Below, piece after piece: positions 15,818 to 23,868 of a DNA stretch of 64,000 nt (the first letter of the stretch is position 1; every line of letters starts with the position of its first letter). Below the pieces are notes generated by a model. The model saw nothing but the letters and a program-made list of their open reading frames with translations, was not told the origin of the DNA and ran no database searches. The stretch comes from VAXT01 sp963728535 (GTDB lineage Bacteria > Actinomycetota > Thermoleophilia > Gaiellales > Gaiellaceae), in contig CAVSKK010000001.1 in assembly GCA_963728535.1 (NCBI GenBank), forward strand, positions 620,001-684,000, read 5' to 3'. The position numbers were made by a program, and so were the translations under genes.

Positions 15818-15824
15818 TACGATA
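15818..15824. promoter_or_regulatory. Symmetric -10 heptamer TACGATA between HD gene and murA
   Basis: On the plus strand TACGAT lies 12 nt before the murA ATG. On the minus strand TATCGT lies 9 nt before the TTG of the HD gene. The genes are 26 bp apart. The promoter role is inference. Confidence 0.45.
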
Positions 15825-15835
15825 GCCCGTCGCCC

Positions 15836-17149
15836 ATGACTGAGACGATCGTCGGACATGAGCTGATGGAGTCCTTCGTCATCGAAGGCGGGCGTCCCCT
15901 GCACGGGCACGTGAGGGCTGCAGGGAACAAGAACGGCGTGCTCCCGATCCTGGCCGCCTGCCTGCTCACGAGCGAGCCGGTGGCGCTGCGAAATGTCCCG
16001 CGGATCCGCGACGTGGACACGATGCTGGCGCTCCTCGTCGACGTTGGCGCCGACGTCGAGTGGACCGGGGCGAACGAGGTGCGCGTCCAGGCCACCGATA
16101 TCCGGAAGACAGAGCTCGACCGGGAGCTCTGCTCGCGTATGCGAGCCTCGTTCCTGCTGGCCGGCCCGCTCCTCGTGCGTTGTGGAGGCGTTGTCGCGGC
16201 GCCGCCCGGCGGCGATGTCATCGGGCGGCGACGGCTCGACCCGCACATCCACGGGTTCACGAACCTCGGCGCGCACGTCGAGGCCGGCGACCTCTACGAG
16301 ATGCGCACAGATGGCTTGCGCGGCGCGAACGTCTTCCTCGACGAGGCCAGCGTGATGGCGACCGAGAACATCGTGATGGCGGCGACGCTCACGCCCGGGA
16401 GCACGGTCATCGGCAACGCGGCGTGCGAGCCACACGTGCAAGACCTCTGCCGTTTCCTCGTCTCGCTCGGAGCGTCGATCGAGGGAATCGAGTCGAACGT
16501 CCTCAAGGTCGAGGGCGTCGATCGCCTCGGCGGTGGCGAATGGACGATCGGGCCAGACCACGTCGAGGTCGCAAGCTTCATTGGCCTTGCCGCGGTCACA
16601 GGCGGCGACCTGACCATCGACGGCGTGAAGACCGACGATCTCGTCTCGATCCTGCCGACGTTTGCCAGGCTCGGCGTGCATGTCGAGCTGGGCGAGGACA
16701 GCGTGCGCGTGCCGGCCGGTCAGGAGCTGCAGGTCGAGGACGACATCGGCGGACACATTCCGAAGATCGAGGACGGCCCCTGGCCTGCGTTGCCCTCCGA
16801 TTGCACGTCGATCGCGCTCACGGTGGCGACCCAGGCGCGGGGCACCGTGCTCCTGTTCGAGAAGATGTTCGAGAACCGGCTGTTCTTCACCGACAAGCTC
16901 GTCTCGATGGGCGCACGCATCATCCTCTGCGACCCACATCGCGCGGTCGTGACCGGCCCGGCCAAGCTACGTGGCCAGCGCATGGAGAGCCCGGACATCC
17001 GGGCGGGCATGTCGATGCTCCTCGCCGGTCTGTGCGCGGAGGGCGAGTCGACGATCGGAGCCGTGTACCAGATCGACAAGGGATACGAGCGCATCGACGA
17101 GCGGCTCCGTTCGGTCGGGGCCCAGATCGAGCGCGTCACCGGCGGCTAG
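15836..17149 (+). CDS. murA: UDP-N-acetylglucosamine 1-carboxyvinyltransferase MurA, Asp variant
   Basis: 437 residues, normal MurA length. It catalyses the first committed step of peptidoglycan synthesis, adding enolpyruvate from PEP to UDP-GlcNAc in the cytoplasm. K32-N33 in the A-A-G-N-K-N segment are the conserved substrate contacts. The mobile active-site loop reads P-P-G-G-D-V-I-G-R-R-R-L-D, with D127 (codon 16214-16216) where most bacteria have the Cys alkylated by fosfomycin. The same Cys-to-Asp change in Mycobacterium gives intrinsic fosfomycin resistance. The ATG is fixed by the short gap to the promoter box. Confidence 0.95.
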   Translation: MTETIVGHELMESFVIEGGRPLHGHVRAAGNKNGVLPILAACLLTSEPVALRNVPRIRDVDTMLALLVDVGADVEWTGANEVRVQATDIRKTELDRELCSRMRASFLLAGPLLVRCGGVVAAPPGGDVIGRRRLDPHIHGFTNLGAHVEAGDLYEMRTDGLRGANVFLDEASVMATENIVMAATLTPGSTVIGNAACEPHVQDLCRFLVSLGASIEGIESNVLKVEGVDRLGGGEWTIGPDHVEVASFIGLAAVTGGDLTIDGVKTDDLVSILPTFARLGVHVELGEDSVRVPAGQELQVEDDIGGHIPKIEDGPWPALPSDCTSIALTVATQARGTVLLFEKMFENRLFFTDKLVSMGARIILCDPHRAVVTGPAKLRGQRMESPDIRAGMSMLLAGLCAEGESTIGAVYQIDKGYERIDERLRSVGAQIERVTGG

Positions 17150-17157
17150 TCGTTAGC

Positions 17158-18765
17158 TCAGCGGACGTGGACGTGCTTCACGCGGATGGCCGGCCGTAGG
17201 TCCGGACGGCCGCGATAGACAACGCGCACGAGATGGCGTCCCGGGCGAAGCCCGAACGTCCAGTGGATTCCTCCCCCGCGGCGGGTCGTCGTCCTCGAGA
17301 TGCGATGCCAGCTTCCGCCGCGACGGATCTGGAGCGTGACCGCCCGGGAGTCCGGGGTCACGATCGGGGCAGTTGTCCGCAGGTGCACGGCGAGACGTAC
17401 ATTGCGGAGCCGCAAGTCTTGGGGCCCTTCGGTGCGCTGAGCGAAACGGGTATGAAGCCGGCGGACGCTGAGCCACGATGCAGCCCGCGAGCGCCGGGTG
17501 ACCTTCTGCCCACGGGCGCTCGCAACGGCAGCGGCGACGTCGATCACGCCGTAACCGAGGCCTGAAGACCACCTTCCGCCTCCGGACGCCGTCGCCTTGA
17601 GGATTCCGGCGACTTGGGTTGCCGCGAGGGACGGGTTCGCCGCCCAGACGAGCGCAGCTGCACCGGCAACCTCCGGGCTTGCGAACGAGGTCCCGCTCGA
17701 CCAGCCGTAGAGGCCTGCGAGCGAGCCGGGGAGCTCGTAGCGAGGCCACCAGGCGCGAGGAGAGCCGGCTGCGACGGCGCCGAAGACGTGGTTCCCAGGT
17801 GCGGCGAGAGAGATCTGAGAGCCGGTGTTCGAGAAGGGCGCGCGCTTGCCGGTAATCGTGCTGGCGGCGACCGAAAGGCCAACGCCGCCCTGGCCCTTCG
17901 AGCCGACCGGTTGCAATGCGGCGGCCGGATACTCGACCGGGTTGCCTTCCTCGTACTCGTTGCCTGCGGCTGCGACCAGGAGGACGTTGTGGCTTGCGGC
18001 GTACTCGATCGCGCGTTGCTCGAGTGGTGACGTGCCTTCGCCGCCGATGCTGAGATTGACGATGTTGGCCCCGTGGTCGACTGCGTACACGATCGCGGCG
18101 GCCTCGTCCACGTCGCTGAAGCTGTCGCCGGCACCAATCGCCTTGACCATCAGGAGCTGTGCGTCGCCGCCGAAGCCCGCGATGCCCTCGTTGTTGTCAA
18201 CCGCCCCTGCGGCCAGCGAGGAGACGAAGGTGCCGTGCCCGTCCCTGTCGACGACGCTCGTGCGGTGGTGGACGACGTCCCAGGTCTCGGGCGCCTTGGC
18301 GGCAATGTCGGGATGGGTTACGTCCAGACCGGTATCGACGACCGCGATCTTGATCGCACTTGCCGCGCGGAGGATCTCTTCTGGCACTTCGTTCTCGCGG
18401 GTGACGACGTATTGCCACTCGTAGGGCAGGCCGGGACGGAACATCGCCGCCAGCGCGGGCTCGACAAGCGGCGTGCGCCGGAGGGGCGGGCCGGCGAAGG
18501 AGATGCCGGGGAGACCCGAGAACTCGGCGCCTGAGCCGGGCACCTCGATCACGACCGTCTTCATGTGCGGCAGCCGACGGACGATCCGCGCGCCGGGGAA
18601 GCGCCTCAGAGCCGCCCCTAGGTGCTGATTGGACTGGAAGCCGACAACGGCGTGAGACGTCGCTGGAGCGCTCGTCGAGCCGCTCGGCGCAAGGAATGCG
18701 GCCAGCGCGACGGCGGTGGCGAAAAGCACCGGTAATCGAGGAATTTGCTGGAGGAAGAAGGGCAT
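17158..18765 (-). CDS. Secreted subtilisin-like (S8) serine peptidase
   Basis: 535 residues. A signal-like hydrophobic N-terminus (residues 8-28) is followed by an inhibitor-like propeptide (A-V-V-G-F-Q..., residues 38-100) and the S8 domain. Catalytic residues are visible: D144 in A-V-V-D-T-G-L-D, H177 in D-G-H-G-T-F, an oxyanion Asn in A-A-A-G-N-E, and the serine in S-S-G-T-S-F-A-S-P. After residue about 430 comes a basic, beta-rich C-terminal domain of unknown role (many Arg and His). It acts outside the cell. It lies tail-to-tail with murA (8-nt gap) and divergent from the HisB-like gene. Confidence 0.9.
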   Translation of the reverse strand: MPFFLQQIPRLPVLFATAVALAAFLAPSGSTSAPATSHAVVGFQSNQHLGAALRRFPGARIVRRLPHMKTVVIEVPGSGAEFSGLPGISFAGPPLRRTPLVEPALAAMFRPGLPYEWQYVVTRENEVPEEILRAASAIKIAVVDTGLDVTHPDIAAKAPETWDVVHHRTSVVDRDGHGTFVSSLAAGAVDNNEGIAGFGGDAQLLMVKAIGAGDSFSDVDEAAAIVYAVDHGANIVNLSIGGEGTSPLEQRAIEYAASHNVLLVAAAGNEYEEGNPVEYPAAALQPVGSKGQGGVGLSVAASTITGKRAPFSNTGSQISLAAPGNHVFGAVAAGSPRAWWPRYELPGSLAGLYGWSSGTSFASPEVAGAAALVWAANPSLAATQVAGILKATASGGGRWSSGLGYGVIDVAAAVASARGQKVTRRSRAASWLSVRRLHTRFAQRTEGPQDLRLRNVRLAVHLRTTAPIVTPDSRAVTLQIRRGGSWHRISRTTTRRGGGIHWTFGLRPGRHLVRVVYRGRPDLRPAIRVKHVHVR

Positions 18766-18844
18766 GCAGGCGGCTAGGAGAGCGAGAAACGGCTCTACTC
18801 AGTGGTCGGCCTGGCTGCGGGGGTGCGGTACCCTCCATCGAGGG

Positions 18845-19384
18845 ATGGCGTCCCCCGATCGAGTGAGCGAGAGGGAACACGTTCGCGTCCGCGTCTTGCT
18901 CGACGGGGTGGGCGAGAGCAACGTGAGCAGCGGCCTGCCCGTGCTCGACCACCTGCTGGGCGTGTTCGCGCGCTATGGCTCGATCGATCTCGAGCTCCAG
19001 GTTGCTCCCGAGCGGGCCGAGGCGGAGATCGCCTCCGCGGGCAAGGCGCTCGGCGAGGCCCTGCGTATCCCGCTCAGCTGGGAGGGCGCGCGCGGTCACG
19101 GATCCGCTGCCGCGGCCGCCGACGAGGCGCTCGCGCACGTCGTACTCGATGCGTCTGGAAGGCCGCTCGTGGTCTCCAACGTCGACTTGTCCGAGTCGAG
19201 GATCGGCGGACTTGGCACCGATCTCGTGGCCAGCTTTCTCCACGAGCTCGCGGAAGGTGGTGGGCTCACGCTGCACGTGCGGCTGATCGGCGGCGACGAC
19301 TCCCAGCACGTGCTCGAAGCGATCTTCAAGGCACTCGGCGTGGCGGTCGCACAGGCCGGCCGGCCGCGGACACGAAAGGAGTGA
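18845..19384 (+). CDS. HisB-like protein lacking most metal ligands
   Basis: 179 residues, aligned end to end with imidazoleglycerol-phosphate dehydratase: V-L-L-D-G-V-G-E near residue 20, L-P-V-L-D-H-L-L near 31-38, A-A-D-E-A-L-A-H and L-D-A-S-G-R-P-L near 92-108, and a C-terminal H-V-L-E-A-I-F-K-A-L. The first catalytic motif D/E-x-H-H-x-x-E-D is gone (residues 55-70 read P-E-R-A-E-A-E-I-A-S-A-G-K-A-L-G). In the second motif H-H-x-x-E the first His is Q154, though H155 and E158 remain. True enzymes bind two Mn ions through these residues, so dehydratase activity is doubtful. No other his genes are nearby. It is followed by ridA after 2 nt. Confidence 0.8.
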   Translation: MASPDRVSEREHVRVRVLLDGVGESNVSSGLPVLDHLLGVFARYGSIDLELQVAPERAEAEIASAGKALGEALRIPLSWEGARGHGSAAAAADEALAHVVLDASGRPLVVSNVDLSESRIGGLGTDLVASFLHELAEGGGLTLHVRLIGGDDSQHVLEAIFKALGVAVAQAGRPRTRKE

Positions 19385-19386
19385 CG

Positions 19387-19776
19387 ATGGAGGGCAAGAC
19401 CGCCGTGCGCACCGAGCAGGCCCCGGCTCCATTTCAGGGGGCGCCCTATTCCCAGGCGATCAAGGCGAATGGCCTCGTGTTCGTGTCGGGCCAACTCGGC
19501 TTGGCGCCGGGCGGGTCGGAGATGGTCGGCCCGGGAATCGAGGAACAGACCTCGCAGGTCTTGGACAACCTCGAGGCGATTCTCACCGAAGCCGGTACCG
19601 GGCTCGACCGGCTCGTAAAGACGACCGTCTTCCTCGCGAACCTGGACGACTTTCAGGCGATGAACGGTGTCTATGCGGAGAGGGTGGGCGCTGTTCCTCC
19701 GGCCCGCTCAACGGTGGAGGTCGCGGCGCTCCCTTCGGGCGCGCTCGTGGAGATCGAGGCGATCGCGCTCCTCTGA
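19387..19776 (+). CDS. RidA-family protein (2-iminobutanoate/2-iminopropanoate deaminase type)
   Basis: 129 residues. Signatures: A-P-A-P-F-Q-G-A-P-Y-S-Q-A-I near the start, F-V-S-G-Q-L-G, and P-P-A-R-S-T-V-E-V with the catalytic arginine, followed by I-E-A-I-A-L-L. The family forms trimers and hydrolyses reactive imines released by PLP enzymes. ATG 19387 begins 2 nt after the stop of the HisB-like gene, so the two are one transcript. Pairing with a HisB relative may be historical, since RidA protects amino-acid pathways. Confidence 0.9.
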   Translation: MEGKTAVRTEQAPAPFQGAPYSQAIKANGLVFVSGQLGLAPGGSEMVGPGIEEQTSQVLDNLEAILTEAGTGLDRLVKTTVFLANLDDFQAMNGVYAERVGAVPPARSTVEVAALPSGALVEIEAIALL

Positions 19777-19829
19777 GCCAGGTCATCTGAGGGCGGGCCC
19801 TCTCAGGACAGGCACCTCGGTTAGCCCAG

Positions 19830-19849
19830 CTCCCCACCCGGGTGGGGAG
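19830..19849. repeat. 20-bp perfect palindrome, possible terminator hairpin
   Basis: CTCCCCACCC followed by its exact complement, in the 177-bp gap after ridA. No T-run follows. A second, imperfect hairpin (CTGAGGG with CCCTCTCAG, 19788-19807) precedes it. The pair may end the hisB-like/ridA transcript. Confidence 0.45.
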
Positions 19850-19953
19850 AAGGTCCACCCGCCACCCGCTGTGAGCGTAGCGGCGAGAAGCGCACACGTC
19901 TGTGACCGGGGCGTGCCAGGATCGCGCCGGTTTCGGCGGATAGCCCAGGCAGA

Positions 19954-21201
19954 ATGGGGTCGCGGATGAGCGAGCTCACGCTGCCCAAGCGCCTGGACCC
20001 CGTCCTCGACGCCGTGACTGCGGTCGACGGCCCCTACGGCGGGGTCTACCTCGTCGGCGGCACCGTGCGGGACATCCTGCTCGAAGAGCCGAGCTTCGAC
20101 GTCGACGTCGCCGTCGAGGGCGACGCGATTGCCTTCGCGAGATCGCTCGCGGAAGCACTCGCCGGGCGCGTGCGGGCGCACGACAAGTTCGGCACCGCCG
20201 TCGTCCTCTACGGCGAGGACGAGCGGGTCGACGTCGTAACAGCGCGCACGGAGTCCTACGAGTCCCCGGGCGCGCTTCCGACCGTCGCGCCGGGGTCGAT
20301 CGAAGACGACCTCTTCCGGCGGGACTTCACGATCAACGCGATGGCCGCGTCGCTGGCCCGAGACGACAGGGGCCAGCTGGTCGATCCGTTCGAAGGCAGT
20401 GCGGATCTCGAATCCGGACGAATTCGAGTGCTCCACGACCGATCGTTTCTCGACGACCCGACTCGCATCTTCCGGGCGATCCGCTACGAGAATCGGTACG
20501 GCTTCCGGATGGACGAGCACACCGCAGCGCTCGCGCACGATGCCGTCTCAAAGGGCCATGTTCACGACCTCTCCGGCGCGCGCATGCGCGAAGAGCTGAT
20601 CGCGCTCTTCGAGGAGGGCGACGTCGACCATGCGATCCCGAGGCTGGCCGAGCTCGGCGTCGAGCATGCGATCCACCACCACGCCGCGGCGGATGCCGAA
20701 ACCGCGCAGTTGACCCGGCGCCTCCGCGAGCTGAACGAGCGCTACGAACTCGCAATCCCCTCCTGGCGGCTTGGGCTGACAGCCCTTGGGCGGAAGCTCC
20801 CACCGGATGAGACGCAGGCGTGGCTGGACGGGCTGAAGGTACGCAGGCGGGATGCGAGCCAGATCGCGGCGGCGATTGCCGGCGCGCCACGGATCGCGAA
20901 CGAGCTGAGGAACAACGGCCTCTCCCCGGCGGACGTGGTCGAGATCGCGGAGCCCGATGCGCCTGACGCGCCGCTCCTCGCTCTTGCCCTCACCGATCTG
21001 CCGCGGCTCCACGAATACTTCGAGCGCCTGGCCGGAATCCGACTCGCGATCACGGGCGCGGACGTGGCAGCACTCGGCCCGGGCGAGTCGCCGCGAGTGG
21101 GGGAGATCCTCGCCGAGCTTCGACGGCGGAAGCTGGACGGTGAGCTCGACGGCCGGGAGGCGGAGCTCGCCGCTGCCCGCGCGCTGGTCGAGGGACCATG
21201 A
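19954..21201 (+). CDS. CCA tRNA nucleotidyltransferase (poly(A) polymerase family)
   Basis: 415 residues. The head has the nucleotidyltransferase signature V-Y-L-V-G-G-T-V-R-D-I-L-L and D-V-D-V-A-V (metal-binding aspartates). The neck has R-R-D-F-T-I-N-A-M-A and D-P-T-R-I-F-R-A-I-R-Y (the amino-acid template for CTP/ATP choice). The rest is helical body and tail. It adds or repairs the 3' CCA of tRNAs; the tRNA-Pro gene in this window does not encode CCA, which agrees. ATG 19966 is an equally possible start; neither has a clear ribosome site. ATGA overlap with pgeF. Confidence 0.88.
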   Translation: MGSRMSELTLPKRLDPVLDAVTAVDGPYGGVYLVGGTVRDILLEEPSFDVDVAVEGDAIAFARSLAEALAGRVRAHDKFGTAVVLYGEDERVDVVTARTESYESPGALPTVAPGSIEDDLFRRDFTINAMAASLARDDRGQLVDPFEGSADLESGRIRVLHDRSFLDDPTRIFRAIRYENRYGFRMDEHTAALAHDAVSKGHVHDLSGARMREELIALFEEGDVDHAIPRLAELGVEHAIHHHAAADAETAQLTRRLRELNERYELAIPSWRLGLTALGRKLPPDETQAWLDGLKVRRRDASQIAAAIAGAPRIANELRNNGLSPADVVEIAEPDAPDAPLLALALTDLPRLHEYFERLAGIRLAITGADVAALGPGESPRVGEILAELRRRKLDGELDGREAELAAARALVEGP

Positions 21202-21908
21202 GCGCTACCGTCCTCCGGTGGGACGCGCCGGGGCCCTACGACGTCGTCTTCTCGACCCGCCTCGGGGGAGTGAGCGAAGGTCCATTCGAGTCCCTGAATC
21301 TCGGCCGCCGCACGGGAGACGATGTCGAGCGCGTGGACGAGAACCGCAGGCGCCTGTGCTCGACCATCGGCGCTGACGAGGAGCAGCTCGCGCTCGGGTA
21401 CCAGACCCATTCCACGATCGTCAACCGCGCGCAGGCAGGCTCGAGAGGCATTCCGGGCGACGCCCTCTGGACGGACGAGCCCGGCGTGCCGATCGTCACT
21501 CTCGGAGCCGACTGCGCGCTGATCGCCCTTGCTCGCACGAACGGTGGCGCGCCCGCGCTCGCGGTGCTCCACGCAGGCTGGCGAGGTCTCGTGGACGGCA
21601 TCGTCGAGGCCGCTGCGCAGACGCTCGGCGGGCGCCTGGCGGCGATCGTCGGCCCGGCGATCGGGCCCTGCTGCTACGAGGTCGGAGAGGACGTGGCCGA
21701 GCGCTTTCGCGCCAGGTTCGGCTCCGGCATCGTGAGCGGCGGCAAGCTGGACCTGTGGACGGCGGCCGAGCTGGCCGTGCGTGAGGCCGGAGCCACGGAG
21801 GTCGAGCGCCTCGACCTCTGCACTGCCTGCCGCCCTGATCTCTTCTTCTCCGAGCGCCGAACGGGTAGGCCCCGCGGCACGCAAGGCGTCATTGGGCTTG
21901 TCCGCTGA
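21198..21908 (+). CDS. pgeF: Peptidoglycan editing factor PgeF (YfiH/DUF152, polyphenol oxidase family)
   Basis: 236 residues. Family motifs: F-S-T-R-L-G-G-V-S near residue 18, G-Y-Q-T-H-S near 67, G-A-D-C-A-L near 102, A-V-L-H-A-G-W-R-G-L near 120, and P-A-I-G-P-C-C-Y-E-V near 151. The His, Cys and His of T-H, D-C and L-H-A-G-W form the zinc site. PgeF removes mis-incorporated L-Ser-containing precursors from peptidoglycan synthesis. It is translationally coupled upstream (ATGA) and overlaps yggS downstream, in the usual actinobacterial order before sepF. Confidence 0.92.
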   Translation: MSATVLRWDAPGPYDVVFSTRLGGVSEGPFESLNLGRRTGDDVERVDENRRRLCSTIGADEEQLALGYQTHSTIVNRAQAGSRGIPGDALWTDEPGVPIVTLGADCALIALARTNGGAPALAVLHAGWRGLVDGIVEAAAQTLGGRLAAIVGPAIGPCCYEVGEDVAERFRARFGSGIVSGGKLDLWTAAELAVREAGATEVERLDLCTACRPDLFFSERRTGRPRGTQGVIGLVR

Positions 21909-22491
21909 TCACGTGCGCGACCGGCTCGCGCGAATCCGGGACGAGGTCGGGTCGGAGGTGACGATCGTGGCCGCGACCAAGTACCTCTCCGTCGCCGAGC
22001 TTGGTGTCCTGGCCGAGGCCGGAGTCGAGGTCGTCGGAGAGAATCGCGCGCAAGATCTCGAGGCCAAGCACGCCGCCCATGGCGACGCGTTCCGCTGGCA
22101 TTTCATCGGTCACCTGCAGAGCAGGAAGGCGAAGCTCGTGGGCGAGATCTGCGAGCTCGTGCACTCGCTCGACTCCGAGTCGGCCGCGCGGCGACTCCAA
22201 GTGCCGGCGCTGCTCCAGGTCAACCTTGCGGGCGAGGCCAGCAAGTCCGGCGTCTCGCCGGAGGAGATCCCGGCGTTTCTCGAGCTCTACCCGGGGATTG
22301 TCGGCCTCTCCGCGATGCCCCCGGCGACTGACGATCCCGAGCGGTCCCGTCCGTACTTCCAAAAACTGCGGGAATTGGCTCAGGAATGCGGCTTACGAGA
22401 CCTTTCCATGGGAACGAGCCAGGATTACAAAGTGGCTGTAGAGGAAGGCGCAACCATGATTCGAATTGGGTCTGTGCTTTATCAGAGTTAA
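21898..22491 (+). CDS. YggS/YBL036C-family PLP homeostasis protein
   Basis: About 197 residues, somewhat short for the family. A-A-T-K-Y holds the PLP lysine. V-G-E-N-R-A-Q-D, W-H-F-I-G-H-L-Q-S-R-K, L-Q-V-N-L-A-G-E-A-S-K-S-G and M-G-T-S-Q-D-Y-K-V-A-V-E-E-G are all diagnostic. M-G-M-S-x-D-x-x-x-A is here M-G-T-S-Q-D-Y. The fold is a PLP-bound TIM barrel that buffers free PLP. Start TTG 21898 (11-nt overlap with pgeF) or GTG 21913. Confidence 0.9.
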   Translation: MSADHVRDRLARIRDEVGSEVTIVAATKYLSVAELGVLAEAGVEVVGENRAQDLEAKHAAHGDAFRWHFIGHLQSRKAKLVGEICELVHSLDSESAARRLQVPALLQVNLAGEASKSGVSPEEIPAFLELYPGIVGLSAMPPATDDPERSRPYFQKLRELAQECGLRDLSMGTSQDYKVAVEEGATMIRIGSVLYQS

Positions 22492-22503
22492 TATTCCGCC
22501 GCT

Positions 22504-23049
22504 ATGGGCTTCGCAGACGTCTGGAACAGAACCCTCGTTTACTTCGGCATCGCCGAGGAGGACGAAGACTGGGACGAGGACGGTTACGTCACGAACGAGG
22601 AGCTCGAGCGCTCATATAGCGAGCGCCCGAACGTGCGCCGGCTTTCGGCGCGGCGTCGGCGGGCCGAGTTTGAGGACTGGACAGAGCCCGAGGCCTCTCC
22701 AAGCGCACGCACGGCCGTTCTCAGACCGACACGTCCGCGGCCGGTCGAAGCGGCGCCCGGCAATCCGTCGGTGCGTGTCCACCTCGTGGTCCCGAGGAGC
22801 TTCAACGACGCCCAGCAGATCGCGGACAAGTTCAAGGAAGGGACACCCGTCATCCTCAACCTCCAGGGCTCCGACGCAGACCTCTCGAAGCGGCTGATCG
22901 ACTTCGGAAGCGGCCTGACGTACGCGATGGACGGGGGCATGCAGCGCGTCGCCGACAAGGTGTTTCTGCTCACGCCGCGAAATGTCGAGGTCTCCGCCGA
23001 AGAGCGGGCACGCCTGCTCGAGCGCGGCGGCTTCTTCAACCAGGCTTAA
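22504..23049 (+). CDS. sepF: Cell division protein SepF
   Basis: 181 residues. The N-terminal M-G-F-A-D-V-W-N-R-T-L-V-Y-F-G is the amphipathic membrane anchor. An acidic and basic linker follows (residues 18-85), then the SepF core V-R-V-H-L-V-V-P-R-S-F-N-D-A-Q-Q-I-A-D with G-T-P-V-I-L-N-L and F-G-S-G-L-T-Y-A-M-D-G-G. SepF tethers FtsZ to the membrane and is essential in actinobacteria, which lack FtsA. Position between yggS and yggT is conserved. TAATAT (22489-22494), 9 nt upstream, may give an extra promoter. Confidence 0.95.
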   Translation: MGFADVWNRTLVYFGIAEEDEDWDEDGYVTNEELERSYSERPNVRRLSARRRRAEFEDWTEPEASPSARTAVLRPTRPRPVEAAPGNPSVRVHLVVPRSFNDAQQIADKFKEGTPVILNLQGSDADLSKRLIDFGSGLTYAMDGGMQRVADKVFLLTPRNVEVSAEERARLLERGGFFNQA

Positions 23050-23090
23050 ACCGTAAGAGGAAGCGGCCTCCACGGGCCGAACACGGCCGC

Positions 23091-23393
23091 ATGGGCGCTT
23101 CGCTTGTGCTTGCCGACGCGATCTCGTCGATCGAGAAGTTCGTGGACGTCTTCATCTCCGTCTACGTCCTCCTGATCTTCGCCTACATCATCACCTCCTG
23201 GGTCAAGCTGCCCTACTCGACGTGGCTGAACCGGATCCAACGGTTTCTCTACGACGTCTGCGAGCCGTACCTGCGCCTGTTCAGACGGATCCTGCCGGCG
23301 ATGGGGCCGCTCGACCTCTCGCCCATCATCGCCGTCTTCAGCCTCTACTTCCTCGACCGCGTGATCAAGGCCATCCTCGACCAACTGCACTGA
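23091..23393 (+). CDS. YggT-family integral membrane protein
   Basis: 100 residues with two membrane helices (about 18-38 and 76-95) joined by a basic loop carrying the family motif L-Y-D-V-C-E-P-Y-L-R-L-F-R-R-I-L-P. The family sits in division clusters beside sepF and divIVA; a role in polar growth or osmotic stress has been suggested elsewhere but not defined. The start at 23091 is ATG. A GC-rich 41-bp gap follows sepF. Confidence 0.88.
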   Translation: MGASLVLADAISSIEKFVDVFISVYVLLIFAYIITSWVKLPYSTWLNRIQRFLYDVCEPYLRLFRRILPAMGPLDLSPIIAVFSLYFLDRVIKAILDQLH

Positions 23394-23409
23394 GAAAGGA
23401 GGTGGAGAA

Positions 23410-23847
23410 ATGTCACTTTCACCTGTGGAAATTCGCCACGTCAAGCTCGGCCGGGGCCTCTTCGGATATCGCCGTGGGGCGACCGACCAGTTTCACGACG
23501 AGATCGTGGAGAGCTTCGAAGAAGTCTGGCGGGAGCGTGCCGACCTCCGGGACAAGCTCGAGCGGATGGAGTCGGACATCGCCCGCTACCGCGATCTCGA
23601 AACGCTCCTCCGGAAGACGCTCGTCTCTGCGGAGCGGAGTGCGCAGGAGCTGAAGGATGGCGCCCGCCGCGAGGCGGACGTGTTCCTGACCGAGGCGCAC
23701 GCCGAGGCCCGGCTGATCAAGCAGCAGGCGCTTGCCGAGCGTGAGCACTTGCGAGGCGAGGCAAGCCGGATCCGGTCGTTGTTGCGCTCGGCGCTCGCGA
23801 TGGTCGATGAAGGTAACGGTGAGGACGCGGCCGCCGAGGCCGCCTGA
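23410..23847 (+). CDS. DivIVA-domain protein
   Basis: 145 residues. The N-terminus (S-P-V-E-I-R-H-V-K-L-G-R-G-L-F-G-Y-R, then D-E-I-V-E-S-F-E) is the DivIVA/Wag31 lipid-binding crossed-loop domain with a slightly altered F-x-x-x-x-x-G-Y motif. Residues 40-130 form a coiled coil (E-R-A-D-L-R-D-K-L-E-R-M-E and E-A-H-A-E-A-R-L-I). It marks curved membrane at poles and septa and recruits growth machinery. A strong AAAGGAGG at 23396-23403 precedes ATG 23410. It is shorter than Wag31. Confidence 0.9.
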   Translation: MSLSPVEIRHVKLGRGLFGYRRGATDQFHDEIVESFEEVWRERADLRDKLERMESDIARYRDLETLLRKTLVSAERSAQELKDGARREADVFLTEAHAEARLIKQQALAEREHLRGEASRIRSLLRSALAMVDEGNGEDAAAEAA

Positions 23848-23856
23848 CTTCACGAT

Positions 23857-23862
23857 TACACT
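23857..23862 (+). promoter_or_regulatory. -10 hexamer TACACT with leaderless spacing (DksA-like gene)
   Basis: TACACT, 6 nt, then GTG 23869. The identical hexamer with identical spacing stands before dxr. No ribosome-binding site lies between. Confidence 0.55.
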
Positions 23863-23868
23863 TGGGTC

